Assembly (NCBI RefSeq): GCF_046480435.1
Contig: NZ_PKGC01000003.1
Reading direction: 5' to 3' (one strand)
DNA length: 64,000 bases
Source of the DNA: Limnospira platensis
GTDB taxonomy: Bacteria; Cyanobacteriota; Cyanobacteriia; Cyanobacteriales; Microcoleaceae
A program made the translations under genes and the position numbers. Position 1 is the stretch's first letter. Each line of letters starts with the position of its first letter. The notes beneath the pieces are model-generated. The model ran no database searches. It was not told the DNA's origin and saw nothing but the letters and a program-made list of their open reading frames with translations. Shown in pieces: positions 44,635-54,628 of the stretch.

Positions 44635-47262
44635 ATGTATAAATCTTCCGTGGTCTTGTACGGGGGGGTTATCGAATCATCCTCTGTTTCGAGCGGGTTA
44701 TTTCCGAAAAGCGACCCACTTCCCCTAAAACTGGCTGAACCTGGTGTATCTTACGGTTCAGAAAAGTTGGGCGGTGATGGTGATTATAAACTGGTTGAGG
44801 TTCTAGTGGATATACTCACCCTCCGCCAGACAGAAGACACGGAAGACATAGAACAACTTTATACCTACCAAGTGCCCCCTCATTTAGATATTATGCCGGG
44901 GGATATTCTCAGTGTCCCCTTTGGGGCTCAACAGATAGGGGCGATCGCCATTAGGTTAACATCAGAACTGCCAGAAAATCTGAGGGAACCGGGTAAGGCT
45001 ACCTCTATCAAGCTGCGTCCGGTAGAAGATATCACCGCCAAGGGATTTTTCCCGGCTCATTATTGGCAATTATTACAACAGGTCGCCCAGTATTATCAAA
45101 CTCCCCTAATTAGGGCGATCCGAACCGCCCTCCCCCCCGGACTCCTAGGCCGTAGCCAGCGACGTATTCGTTTAGTTAATGATGCCATTCCAGGCGGTGC
45201 TGAAGAGTTTTTGCAACCCAAAGCCCAAAGGATTTTACAAGTTTTGAAGCAGTCAGCTACAGGAGACTATACCTGGCAGTATTTGCAACGACAAATTAAG
45301 GGAGGCTCTCGGGGACTACAGGATCTGATCAAACGGGGTTGGGTGGAAAGCTATCTGGAACCGCCGACACCACCGCGCCCTAAACTCAGACCAGCAATCA
45401 CCCTAGTGATAGATTGGGTAGAGTTAGACTTTATAGATATCACCCCCCGCCAGCGAGAGGTCCTGGAAATTTTGCGGCGGCGGGGTGGGGAAATGTGGGT
45501 AACGGATTTATTGCAAACCTGCAATACCAGTTCTGGGTTACTCAAAACTCTGGAGAAAAAGGGATGTGTGGTAATTGGCGATCGCGAAATTCTACGCACG
45601 GAACAGGGTATTCCTACAATAGCCGATCAGCCTTTATCTCTGACTGAGCATCAACAACAAGCCCTAGATGTGATTTTGGGGTTATCTGGTTTTCATCAAC
45701 TGCTGTTGCATGGTGTCACAGGTTCGGGCAAAACTGAGGTATATTTACAGGCGATCGCCCCCATTATCAACCAGGGTAAATCAGCCCTAGTCCTAGTGCC
45801 GGAAATTGGCTTAACTCCCCAACTAACCGATCGCTTTCGCGCCCGGTTTGGTAATCGGGTATTTGTCTATCATAGTGGTTTGTCAGAAGGTGAACGCTAC
45901 GACACCTGGCGTAATATGATCGAAGGTACTCCCCAGGTAGTTATCGGAACGCGATCGGCAATTTTTGCCCCTTTACCCAATTTAGGCTTAATTGTTCTTG
46001 ATGAAGAACATGACAGCAGCTTTAAACAAGACCAGCCACAACCATGCTACCATGCCCGCACTGTCGCAGTATGGCGGGCGGAACTGGAAAACTGCCCCTT
46101 AATTTTGGGTTCAGCCACTCCCGCCCTGGAAACTTGGCAACATCATCGCCATAATCATAACCCATCCATTCATTATCTATCTCTACCCGAAAGGGTCTTA
46201 TCTCGCCCTCAGCCTCCTGTAGAAGTAGTTGATATGCGTCGGGAATTGAAGCAGGGAAATCGATCCATTTTCAGTAGAAGTCTACAATTGGCGATCGCCT
46301 CTTTGCGAGACAATAATCAGCAGGGCATTTTATTCATCCACCGTCGCGGACATAGCACCTTTGTTTCCTGTCGCAGTTGTGGCTACGTCATGGAATGTCC
46401 CCGTTGTGATGTTTCTCTCTCCTATCACCACATTCACGCCGAAGCTATCCCATACCTACGCTGTCACTACTGCAACCATTCCCAATCCTACCCCCAACGC
46501 TGTCCCCAGTGTGACTCTCCCTATTTTAAACATTTTGGCAGTGGGACCCAACGAGTCGCCCAGGAATTAACCCGCCTTTTTCCAGAATTGCGGTTTATCC
46601 GTTTTGACAGTGACACCACCCGCACCAAAAATGCCCACAGAATTCTCTTAACTCAGTTTGCTAACCGGGAGGCTGATTTATTAGTTGGTACTCAAATGCT
46701 CACCAAAGGTTTAGACTTAGACTCTGTAGGGCTCGTCGGTATTGTCTCCGCTGATGGACTTCTGCACCTGTCCGACTACCGCGCTAATGAACGTGCTTTC
46801 CAGACCTTGCTACAGGTAGCCGGACGTGCGGGACGTGGTAACGACCCCGGACAGGTGATTCTACAAACCTATACCCCCGAACATCCCGTCGTGGAAGCCG
46901 TCCGCAACCATGCTTATGATTCTTTTGTCGAAACCGAGCTACAACACCGCTCAGAGCTGAATTATCCCCCCTCTGGTGGCTTGATTTTACTCCGGTTAAG
47001 GGGTTACGATGCGATCGACGTTGAACAAACCGCCCACCTGATCGCCTCTGAGTTAACTTCTGAGCTGCTTCCGGGAACTTGCGAACTTTTGGGACCCGCA
47101 CCCGCTCCCATTATGCGTGTTGCTAATCAATACCGCTGGCAGATTTTATTAAAATTCCTCCCAGGTCAGACTACCCCGCCTCCCTCTCTCGCTGCTTTGG
47201 CTGAAAAATGCCCCCAGTCTGTTCGCTTTTCCATTGATGTTGATCCTCTCAGTTTCGGTTAA
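44635..47262 (+). CDS. priA: primosomal protein N' (PriA helicase)
   Basis: The protein is 875 residues from ATG 44635; an upstream extension into the preceding gene (44548) is not needed. It has a 3' DNA-binding domain, Walker A GVTGSGKTEVYLQAI, LIVLDEEHDSSFKQ (DEEH), a zinc-binding insertion with eight Cys (CRSCGYVMECPRCD, CHYCNHS, CPQC), and motif VI QVAGRAGRG. It reloads the replicative helicase at stalled forks. It overlaps no neighbour and sits in tandem with the pyrophosphorylase gene. Confidence 0.92.
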   Translation: MYKSSVVLYGGVIESSSVSSGLFPKSDPLPLKLAEPGVSYGSEKLGGDGDYKLVEVLVDILTLRQTEDTEDIEQLYTYQVPPHLDIMPGDILSVPFGAQQIGAIAIRLTSELPENLREPGKATSIKLRPVEDITAKGFFPAHYWQLLQQVAQYYQTPLIRAIRTALPPGLLGRSQRRIRLVNDAIPGGAEEFLQPKAQRILQVLKQSATGDYTWQYLQRQIKGGSRGLQDLIKRGWVESYLEPPTPPRPKLRPAITLVIDWVELDFIDITPRQREVLEILRRRGGEMWVTDLLQTCNTSSGLLKTLEKKGCVVIGDREILRTEQGIPTIADQPLSLTEHQQQALDVILGLSGFHQLLLHGVTGSGKTEVYLQAIAPIINQGKSALVLVPEIGLTPQLTDRFRARFGNRVFVYHSGLSEGERYDTWRNMIEGTPQVVIGTRSAIFAPLPNLGLIVLDEEHDSSFKQDQPQPCYHARTVAVWRAELENCPLILGSATPALETWQHHRHNHNPSIHYLSLPERVLSRPQPPVEVVDMRRELKQGNRSIFSRSLQLAIASLRDNNQQGILFIHRRGHSTFVSCRSCGYVMECPRCDVSLSYHHIHAEAIPYLRCHYCNHSQSYPQRCPQCDSPYFKHFGSGTQRVAQELTRLFPELRFIRFDSDTTRTKNAHRILLTQFANREADLLVGTQMLTKGLDLDSVGLVGIVSADGLLHLSDYRANERAFQTLLQVAGRAGRGNDPGQVILQTYTPEHPVVEAVRNHAYDSFVETELQHRSELNYPPSGGLILLRLRGYDAIDVEQTAHLIASELTSELLPGTCELLGPAPAPIMRVANQYRWQILLKFLPGQTTPPPSLAALAEKCPQSVRFSIDVDPLSFG

Positions 47263-47491
47263 TTATTGCCACTTATCCCCCCACAGCCATAGTTTTTTCC
47301 CAACTATCCAGTCATCTCGTATCGTGGATGACAAATTTTAGGGCTAGATCTGTTATGGTAAATCCAAAGATTTGGGTATATTAAGGTAGGCACTTTGTCA
47401 AATAATTGTTATAATTCGTAATAATTTCCGGGACAAGGGTGGCCATCCTAGAAAATTAACCCAAATTCACTTTTAAGGAGTTCACGTCATC

Positions 47492-47686
47492 ATGGAATCT
47501 AGTAGCTTATCTTTGGAACAACAATTTAACCTGTCCTCCTTTAGAATGCAGGTAAACCAAATGAGCCGGGAACAAGCCCAGGAGTTTTTGGTTGATCTTT
47601 ACGAACAAATGTTGGTTAGGGAGAATATGTATCAGCACTTTCTCAAGTATCAGTGGGGCTTAGAACCCAATTCCGGTGCTGAGTAA
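47492..47686 (+). CDS. nblA: phycobilisome degradation protein NblA
   Basis: This 64-residue protein has a ribosome site AAGGAG before ATG 47492. LSLEQQFNLSSFRMQVNQMS and REQAQEFLVDLYEQMLVREN match NblA throughout. NblA binds phycobilisomes and recruits Clp protease when nitrogen or sulfur is scarce. It stands alone; the 229-base upstream region should hold its starvation promoter, but I could not mark boxes. Confidence 0.95.
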   Translation: MESSSLSLEQQFNLSSFRMQVNQMSREQAQEFLVDLYEQMLVRENMYQHFLKYQWGLEPNSGAE

Positions 47687-47780
47687 GTGGATATTACCCC
47701 CATACTTAGTGGGCCACCTCTGTCTCTTACTCTCTTTTTCTGAGAAGAAGCGAGTTGGGGGTAGTCGGGTGTTCACTGAC

Positions 47781-48212
47781 TCACATTAGCCTGGGTCGGA
47801 GTCCAAAATGGCGAAATTGCAGATAGTCTTGTAAAATGCGATCGTGGTCAAAGCATAGATCCTGGGGAATGCGCCAGGGCTCAAAGATTTCTAAATTTTG
47901 AGCATCATCAGCCGCCTGGGGTTCTCCCTTCGCCGTAGCGATAAATACCACAGCTAGGGTATGTTGGCGAGGGTCTCGGTTAGGGTCTGAGTAGACATGG
48001 AACTGTTGAATTAACGTGACATCTAGCCCCGTTTCTTCTTTGGCTTCTCTGGTGGCTGCGGTTTCCACTGACTCGCCGTAGTCTACAAATCCTCCAGGAA
48101 TAGCCCAACCATAGGGGGGGTTTTTCCGTTCTATTAATACAATCGGTCGCGATCGCCGATCCATAAGTTCGATGATGATATCTACTGTCGGCGCGGGATT
48201 ACGATAGCTCAT
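47781..48212 (-). CDS. Nudix hydrolase
   Basis: This 143-residue protein carries a full Nudix box: GGFVDYGESVETAATREAKE followed by ETGLDV. Substrate unknown; the close relatives are ADP-ribose or NADH pyrophosphatases, and the sequence near the C terminus (FEPWRIPQDLCFDHDRIL) fits the ADP-ribose type. Its start lies 16 bases after the upstream desaturase-SDR gene on the same strand. Confidence 0.88.
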   Translation of the reverse strand: MSYRNPAPTVDIIIELMDRRSRPIVLIERKNPPYGWAIPGGFVDYGESVETAATREAKEETGLDVTLIQQFHVYSDPNRDPRQHTLAVVFIATAKGEPQAADDAQNLEIFEPWRIPQDLCFDHDRILQDYLQFRHFGLRPRLM

Positions 48213-48228
48213 TGATGATCATGTCCGT

Positions 48229-49455
48229 CTAGGTATGCTCAGATTTGCTAAATAACCTGAAATAGGTAGAAACCCAAAACTCTTTAATCGGGATAGCCAC
48301 AAATGTTAAAGGGTTAATGGTGACAATAATAGTCCTCACGTCGGACTTGGCTTGTTTGATAATTTGCTTTGCTACCCAGTCCGCTGACATCACCCCAATC
48401 GGGTTAAGGTTACTTTTAAAAGGCCCTAAAATCAGCTTACGAATCACACAGGGAGAGTCTAGGCGACGTAATGTGATTAAATCCCCTAAAGTGCGTTTAC
48501 TGAGTTCATACAGAGGACTAAAAGCCGGGCTAACTTCCGCCTCCGAAGTATTTACCCAGACCTCCTTGCGGGCGATATCTGTGTTGGTGCGAACCGTTTT
48601 TAAAAACAATTCTAGCAGTCGCCAACTCGAGAAAGTATTGATTTCGTAGGATTTGGCGATCGCCTCTGGGGTTCGCTCACCGTGTACATTAATACCATGA
48701 TTGATAATTAGGATATCTACCGTTTCCAACAGATTCGCTAATTGTTCCTCTTCGCCTACTTGCCAGGTTATAGTTTTTAGGGGTAATTCTTCCTGGTCAA
48801 TGGTGACGGTGACAGTTTGGGAAGTTGATGATAAAGCGATCGCCTTCGCCCCAGAGTTGTGGAGGTGTTTAAGTAGCGATCGCCCTAAACTCCCAGAAGC
48901 GCCAGTCACCGCCACTGTTTTACCTTTTAGAGAAAGTCCTGTCCCCATAATTTTATCTAAAACCGTGAGAGTCCCGCAAAAGTAGGCATTTTGGTTATCA
49001 AAATGGTGTCGCCAGTGATAAGATTGGTTCACCAATAACCGCGACGGTGGCTGAGAAAAAGCACCCGGAAGGTGGGTTAAGTCAGTCAGTGTGTCCGCGT
49101 TGGGAATTCCTGAACCTCTAGCGATCGCAGGTAGTAGAAAGCCGAGGGTGTACACTGGACCTGTCAGCGTCAACCAGTGAGGATCTCCTGTCAGCCCATA
49201 GATACCCAGCCAAAACCCTAAACTGAATACTAACATCACCATCGCCTCTGGCACATCATTATACCAGTGTGCTTTCCGATAAATCTCCTCACTTTTGATG
49301 CTATAGTCGGGACGAAATACCCGATGATGCCAAGAATGGAGGCGATACAGGGGTTGCCAAACATGGGCCAGGGCGTGGTAGGTGTCTCGCACTAATTCTA
49401 CCCATACCACCGAAGCTACTACCCAAGCTGTATTTGTGATCACTACCGTTAGCAT
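48229..49455 (-). CDS. sterol desaturase-like / short-chain dehydrogenase fusion
   Basis: This 408-residue protein has a membrane domain in the first 170 residues, with His motifs HALAH, HSWHH and HWRHH (di-iron centre of the fatty acid hydroxylase superfamily) and several hydrophobic helices. Residues 177-395 are an SDR domain with VTGASGSLGRS (NAD(P) binding) and YELSK (catalytic Tyr/Lys). It is likely to hydroxylate and oxidise a lipid or isoprenoid; the substrate is unknown. ATG 49455; the downstream nudix gene may be co-transcribed. Confidence 0.85.
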   Translation of the reverse strand: MLTVVITNTAWVVASVVWVELVRDTYHALAHVWQPLYRLHSWHHRVFRPDYSIKSEEIYRKAHWYNDVPEAMVMLVFSLGFWLGIYGLTGDPHWLTLTGPVYTLGFLLPAIARGSGIPNADTLTDLTHLPGAFSQPPSRLLVNQSYHWRHHFDNQNAYFCGTLTVLDKIMGTGLSLKGKTVAVTGASGSLGRSLLKHLHNSGAKAIALSSTSQTVTVTIDQEELPLKTITWQVGEEEQLANLLETVDILIINHGINVHGERTPEAIAKSYEINTFSSWRLLELFLKTVRTNTDIARKEVWVNTSEAEVSPAFSPLYELSKRTLGDLITLRRLDSPCVIRKLILGPFKSNLNPIGVMSADWVAKQIIKQAKSDVRTIIVTINPLTFVAIPIKEFWVSTYFRLFSKSEHT

Positions 49456-49687
49456 AAACTTAGAGTTTCAGACCTCATTGATTTTGTGAAAATTTCCCAT
49501 TTAGCATTGTATATGCCAAAGAGCTGTTAAATGTTTGAAACTTCCAGAAAATCTTGATTCTGGCAATTGGGCTGATTATCTCTAACCAAAATGAAGGGTT
49601 AGACACCTTCCCCCTCTGACTGGATGCAGATGGTTATCTGAATAATAGTGTATACTGAGTTATTTATTCTGATTTGATATAAATGGT

Positions 49688-50995
49688 ATGGGTTCAAAGA
49701 CCTGGAAACGCTTTGTAGGTTGGGCTTTGTTGGGTTTGCTGTTGACTTGGGGGGTTAGTTGCGCCTCCCCAACTACTGATCAAAGCGATCGCCGTCAGGT
49801 GGAGTTTTGGACAATGCAGCTTCAACCTCAGTTTAATGACTATTTTAATCAGTTAATTGCTACCTTTGAAAATGATCACCCCGAAGTAAAAATTCGCTGG
49901 GTAGATGTACCTTGGTCAGCTATGGAGAGTAAAATATTGGCGGCGGTGTCCGCCCAAACCGCCCCCGACCTGGTTAATTTGAACCCCGATTTTGCCTCCA
50001 TGTTGGCGGGTCGCGATGCTTGGTTAAATTTGGATGAACACCTATCCGAAGAAGTGCGATCGCTATATTTACCCAATATCTGGGAAGCTAATATGATCCA
50101 AACCTGCGACGGTGATAATTGTCAAAATCGCACCTTTGGCATTCCCTGGTATTTGACTACCCAAATTGTCATTTATAATCAGAATTTACTCAATCAAGCA
50201 GGTATTGAAAATCCCCCCACTACCTATCAGGAACTTGCCACAGTTGCCCAAACTATTCGCCAGAGAACCGGAAAATATGCCCTATTTGTTTCCTTTGTTC
50301 CCACCGACTCCGCCCAAGTTTTACAGTCCTTAGTTCAGATGGGAGTTCAGTTAGTTGATAATAATAGAAAAGCCGCTTTTAATACTCCCGAAGGTCGCGC
50401 CGCCTTTCAATATTGGGTTGATTTATATCAACAGGATCTGTTACCCAGAGAAGTCTTAACTCAGGGACATCGAAGGGCGATCGAATTGTATCAAGCTGGG
50501 GAAATTGCCCTATTGACCACCGGACCTCAATTTTTTAGAGCGATCGCAGAAAATGCCCCCGATATCGCCAAAGTTTCCGCCCCGTCTAGCGCCATTACCG
50601 GCGAAAATGGTAAAATCTCCGTCGCCGTCATGAACCTAGTTATACCCCAAAATACTCGCCACCCAGAAGATGCCATAAATTTTGCCTTATTTGTCACTAA
50701 TAGTGCCAATCAATTAAACTTTGCCAAAGCCTCAAACGTCATCCCTTCCAGCATTCAAGCATTAGAAAATCCCTTCTTTCAAAACATCCCACCAGATGCA
50801 ACACCCCAAGACAAAGCCAGGAAAATTAGCGCCCAACAGATGCCAAACGCTCAAGTTTTGATTCCACCCCTAGAAGACATCAAAGAATTGCAGACCATTA
50901 TTTACAACAATTTGCAAGCAGCCATGTTAAATCAAAAAACTGTTGATCAGGCGATTTTAGATGCTGAAACAGCTTGGAATCGGCGCTTAAATTAA
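49688..50995 (+). CDS. ABC transporter sugar-binding lipoprotein
   Basis: This 435-residue protein has a lipoprotein signal (VGWALLGLLLTWGVSC; Cys at about 25) and the family 1 solute-binding fold (VEFWTMQLQPQFNDYFNQLI, KIRWVDVPWSAMESKI, DLVNLNPDFASMLAGRDAWL). It captures a sugar or polyol outside the cell for an ABC importer. The membrane and ATPase genes are not adjacent, so the substrate cannot be inferred. It is transcribed alone. Confidence 0.88.
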   Translation: MGSKTWKRFVGWALLGLLLTWGVSCASPTTDQSDRRQVEFWTMQLQPQFNDYFNQLIATFENDHPEVKIRWVDVPWSAMESKILAAVSAQTAPDLVNLNPDFASMLAGRDAWLNLDEHLSEEVRSLYLPNIWEANMIQTCDGDNCQNRTFGIPWYLTTQIVIYNQNLLNQAGIENPPTTYQELATVAQTIRQRTGKYALFVSFVPTDSAQVLQSLVQMGVQLVDNNRKAAFNTPEGRAAFQYWVDLYQQDLLPREVLTQGHRRAIELYQAGEIALLTTGPQFFRAIAENAPDIAKVSAPSSAITGENGKISVAVMNLVIPQNTRHPEDAINFALFVTNSANQLNFAKASNVIPSSIQALENPFFQNIPPDATPQDKARKISAQQMPNAQVLIPPLEDIKELQTIIYNNLQAAMLNQKTVDQAILDAETAWNRRLN

Positions 50996-51021
50996 GCCTT
51001 TAAGTTCAACTCAACCCAACT

Positions 51022-51966
51022 TTATCTAGGGTGGTTGCTATTCTCATATTCCCTTAAACAACCACCCCATTTTATTCCTATATCCCCTAATAAGCCATGC
51101 AAATTATTCGGAATACTCCCAGCCAATGAACCTTCTTGCTGCACTAATTCTTGTAGTTCATTTAATCCCTTCATCACCTGATTTTTAACCTCTTGAATTT
51201 TCCCGCTAATTTGCGCCGAAAGTTGCTGCTTTTCCCGGATTTTATCCTGTCTTTTTTCATTCCATATATGGATTTTATCATTAGTCCTGTTGTCTAAATC
51301 TTGGCAAATTTTTTTAATCACATTTATCTGATGTTGTAAATTAGATACTTCCTGGTTAAGCCGTTGTTTGCGTCCTTCATTTCTTGCATATAATTGTTGC
51401 AGTTGATAGTTATGATACTCAAAGCCTTGACTATCATCTATCTCTATCTCTAGCCTGAGAATACTGCATTCAATCATACCTTTTTGTTCTTCTAAACTTT
51501 TGATATTTTGGAGATTTTTTGACAGAGACTTAATCAACAACCTTTTCGCATCATTAATATTTTCCGAGAGTTTCCTAATCTCCTCTTCAACCCTACCTTT
51601 TCGGCTTTCCAGATAATTAGGATTTTGTAAATCCATAACCCTGTTAATTTGGGTATATATATCATCAACAATTGTATTAAATAACTGTAATTTTTCGCGC
51701 CGTATCTCATCTTGATAATTGGGAATAGTCCCATTATCACCCCTCTTAATTTCCCTCAAATAATTTCTAACCACACCCATCAGCATATCATTAGTCTGGT
51801 TTTTAAAAATCCTATAACACTCACCAGACAAACGATTCCTCTTCAGTAAACAATCATAATCAGTGCATTTATGACGCGCGCGGTCCAGACCTTTAGACTC
51901 CTTCAGTATTTCTAATACCACTGGTGGCGAAGTAGTAAGTTTAGCTTGAGGAATATGATAAAGCAT
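51022..51966 (-). CDS. hypothetical coiled-coil protein
   Basis: This 314-residue protein has no recognised family. The first 75 residues include five Cys/Arg-rich positions (HKCTDYDCLLKRNRLSGEC), possibly a metal site. Residues 90-290 are a long coiled coil with heptads (EEIRKLSENINDAKRLLIKS, REKQQLSAQISGKIQEVKNQ). It ends 27 bases from the convergent sugar-binding gene. It may partner with the DUF697-SHOCT gene encoded just upstream on the same strand. Confidence 0.7.
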   Translation of the reverse strand: MLYHIPQAKLTTSPPVVLEILKESKGLDRARHKCTDYDCLLKRNRLSGECYRIFKNQTNDMLMGVVRNYLREIKRGDNGTIPNYQDEIRREKLQLFNTIVDDIYTQINRVMDLQNPNYLESRKGRVEEEIRKLSENINDAKRLLIKSLSKNLQNIKSLEEQKGMIECSILRLEIEIDDSQGFEYHNYQLQQLYARNEGRKQRLNQEVSNLQHQINVIKKICQDLDNRTNDKIHIWNEKRQDKIREKQQLSAQISGKIQEVKNQVMKGLNELQELVQQEGSLAGSIPNNLHGLLGDIGIKWGGCLREYENSNHPR

Positions 51967-52149
51967 ACTAGATATAGCATTCCTAATGACAACTCTAGTA
52001 GTGCATCCTGATAATTAAGAAACCCAGTTTCTCCCGTCTGCTGGAAAATAGGGGTGGGAAACATGACCAGAAACCAGGTTTCATAAACCGTGACTATTTA
52101 ACCATACTTCAGATAATCAGCCAGTTAATTAACCCAGAGATAACCTTAC

Positions 52150-52713
52150 CTAAATCCGAGATAATAGTTCTTGTTTTTTCGCTTGAAATTCCTCCTCACT
52201 CAAAACACCTTGCTGCTTCAATTGACCCAATTTCTCTAAAGTTTGATAGATATTAGCCGCCTCATCAGCCTTGTCTTTTTCCAGGTCAGAAACATAGTTT
52301 TTGCCCCTTTCAAAAGCCGATTCATAAGCCCACTTAACCTCTTCTTCCGCAAAATTATTCAGAGACCCACCACTAGAAAAATGGTTAATAGCAACCTGTC
52401 CCACCGCATAGGTAGAAGCCCCAGAAGTCAAAGCCATTGAAGTCCCACCAATTAACGAACCAATACCCGGAATTGCCTTAATGAAACTAGAACCCAAACG
52501 AGCAATAGTTGTACCTGTTAATGCCGAAACAAATGCTTTTCCCGTACTAACAGAATAGTTGACTCCATACAGTTTAGCAAGTTCCTGTAGCATTTCCATT
52601 TGAATAGCAGTAACTGCCATAAAATCCACTATGGGGATAGGGATTAATCCACCTCCCATTGACCAGAGGACGTGATTACGAATAATAGCATCTGCTTCGG
52701 TTTTTTTACTCAT
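52150..52713 (-). CDS. DUF697 membrane protein with C-terminal SHOCT motif
   Basis: This 187-residue protein starts at ATG 52713; the frame extends upstream but without a ribosome site. Residues 15-120 are the DUF697 type: GGGLIPIPIVDFMAVTAIQM and IKAIPGIGSLIGGTSMALTS with Gly-rich hydrophobic helices. The last 35 residues, LGQLKQQGVLSEEEFQAKKQ, are a SHOCT oligomerisation motif. The function is unknown; DUF697 proteins sit near membranes, often with GTPases, and one such GTPase is at 26523. Confidence 0.8.
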   Translation of the reverse strand: MSKKTEADAIIRNHVLWSMGGGLIPIPIVDFMAVTAIQMEMLQELAKLYGVNYSVSTGKAFVSALTGTTIARLGSSFIKAIPGIGSLIGGTSMALTSGASTYAVGQVAINHFSSGGSLNNFAEEEVKWAYESAFERGKNYVSDLEKDKADEAANIYQTLEKLGQLKQQGVLSEEEFQAKKQELLSRI

Positions 52714-53103
52714 GAGGAGTACCTGGTAAACAATAATGATTTGGGGGGGCGCTTCGGGAAATGTCGCCAAAACGACCCTCTTTTACTTTACCCTTTCCCC
52801 AAACTGTTTAGAATTGCTAATCAATCAATCTATAACCCCCTAAAGCCCAGCCAGTCGAGTTTTTCAGCCCCATGACTCAGCAGCTAGGTCCCACCGCCTT
52901 AACAAAAATTAACAAACTCATTTTTCCTAGAAGATAAACCTTTTTGGCATTCTCCAGAGTCTAAAATTGGGCTTTCTGGTAGCCAACTTAACTATAATCA
53001 ATCATAATTATCAAGCTATAACTCATAACTCGACTTCCCTACTTATCCTTTATTCAAGTAGTAGGGAATCATCCCATAACATTGTTAAAACGGAGATTAA
53101 AGC
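52714..53103. other. upstream region of cydAB
   Basis: This region is the spacer between a leftward gene and cydA. An in-frame frame at 52967-53200 overlaps cydA in another frame and is not supported. No strong box, RNA or repeat is obvious; the promoter of cydAB presumably lies here. Confidence 0.4.
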
Positions 53104-54543
53104 GTGGATATTCTATCCAACACCGTCGCACTGTCGCGAATGCAATTTGCACTCACAGCCATCTTTCATATGTTGTGGCCGGTTCTTACTACAGGGCTAG
53201 GTATCTACCTAGTTATTATTGAAGGACTATGGCTGAAAACTCGCAACCCAGACTATTATTATCATGCCAGATTTTGGTCTAAATTTTACGTCCTCAACTT
53301 CGGCATAGGTGTCGCTAGTGGCATTCCTATGGAGTTTCAATTTGGCACTAATTGGGCTCCTTTATCAGAAGCTATTGGTAACTTTTTTGGTAGTGTGATT
53401 GGCTTCGAGGCATCATGGGCGTTTATGCTAGAAGCCGCATTTTTGGGAATTATGGTATTTGGTTGGGAGCGCGTTAACCCCACTATTCACTTTATTTCCA
53501 CCATTCTTGTTGCTTTTGGTGCTAATCTTTCAACCTTTTGGATTTTGTCGGCTAATTCCTGGCTGCAAACCCCGGCAGGAGTGGAAATGGTGGATGGTAA
53601 ATTTGTCGTGCTTGACTATTTTCAAGCCATCTTTAACCCCTTCATGTTCAACAGCTTTCTGCATATGTTCTTCGCAACATTAGAAACATCCCTATTTGTG
53701 ATTGGTGGAATTAGTGCTTGGTATATCCTCAAAAAACGCAATCATCAGTTTTTCTCCAAATCCCTAAAAATTGCGATCGCTGCTACTATCGCTGTCGCAC
53801 CAATGCAGCTTTATATAGGACATTTGAGTGGCGAACAAGTTTATCACTACCAACCCACTAAATTAGCCGCTATGGAGGCGCAGTGGGAAACTATCCCCGC
53901 TGGACAGTCTGCTGATTGGAGTTTGTTGGCTTTTCCTAACCCCCAGACCCAACAAAATGATTGGGAAATTACTATCCCGAATGGTTTAGGGTATATTCTG
54001 GAATTTAAAAAAGAATTATCCGAACCTGTCTTGGGTTTAAAAGAGTGGAAACCAGAAGATAGACCGCGTTTGTTGGGTTTGATTTACTACTCTTTTCGGA
54101 TTATGATTGCTATTGGTTTCTTTCTAGCCGGACTTATGGCGGTTACCGTTATTCAGTGGTTACGGGGGAAACTTTCAGCCGACAATATTACTCAACAGGG
54201 TTGGTTAATGTGGGGTTGGATTATTTCCGCACCCCTGGGTTATATTGCGGTTGAGGCTGGCTGGACTGTCCGTTGTGTAGGACGACAACCTTGGACGGTT
54301 TATAATGAAATTCGCACCGTTGATGCTGCTTCTAATTTACCCCCGGAAAATGTCTTAACTACTTTGGTGGGTTTTGCTGTGGTTTATAGTTTGCTCTTCG
54401 TGACTGCGATTTATTTTGGGAGTCGAATTATCCGCCGTGGTCCGAATTTGGAGTTGGCTATTCCTGGTGGAGTTCGTCCGGCTTTTGATACTAGCCCCGG
54501 TCAGTTTTCCCCGGACGAAAGACCAGCAGAAACTCAAGGTTAA
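53104..54543 (+). CDS. cydA: cytochrome bd oxidase subunit I
   Basis: The protein is 479 residues; GTG 53104 gives the expected N terminus. RMQFALTAIFHMLWPVLTTG carries the haem-ligand His near residue 19-22, and GIPMEFQFGTNW is conserved. Nine hydrophobic segments are present. The quinol-binding loop is of the shorter, cyanobacterial type. It reduces oxygen with quinol in the thylakoid or cytoplasmic membrane. cydB follows after 85 bases. Confidence 0.93.
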   Translation: MDILSNTVALSRMQFALTAIFHMLWPVLTTGLGIYLVIIEGLWLKTRNPDYYYHARFWSKFYVLNFGIGVASGIPMEFQFGTNWAPLSEAIGNFFGSVIGFEASWAFMLEAAFLGIMVFGWERVNPTIHFISTILVAFGANLSTFWILSANSWLQTPAGVEMVDGKFVVLDYFQAIFNPFMFNSFLHMFFATLETSLFVIGGISAWYILKKRNHQFFSKSLKIAIAATIAVAPMQLYIGHLSGEQVYHYQPTKLAAMEAQWETIPAGQSADWSLLAFPNPQTQQNDWEITIPNGLGYILEFKKELSEPVLGLKEWKPEDRPRLLGLIYYSFRIMIAIGFFLAGLMAVTVIQWLRGKLSADNITQQGWLMWGWIISAPLGYIAVEAGWTVRCVGRQPWTVYNEIRTVDAASNLPPENVLTTLVGFAVVYSLLFVTAIYFGSRIIRRGPNLELAIPGGVRPAFDTSPGQFSPDERPAETQG

Positions 54544-54628
54544 CTCTGGTTTTATCTTACCCGAAAATTAGGGGCGATCGCTACATCGCCCCCACCCATC
54601 ATCAAGTCATCACCCCGGAGAAGAATTA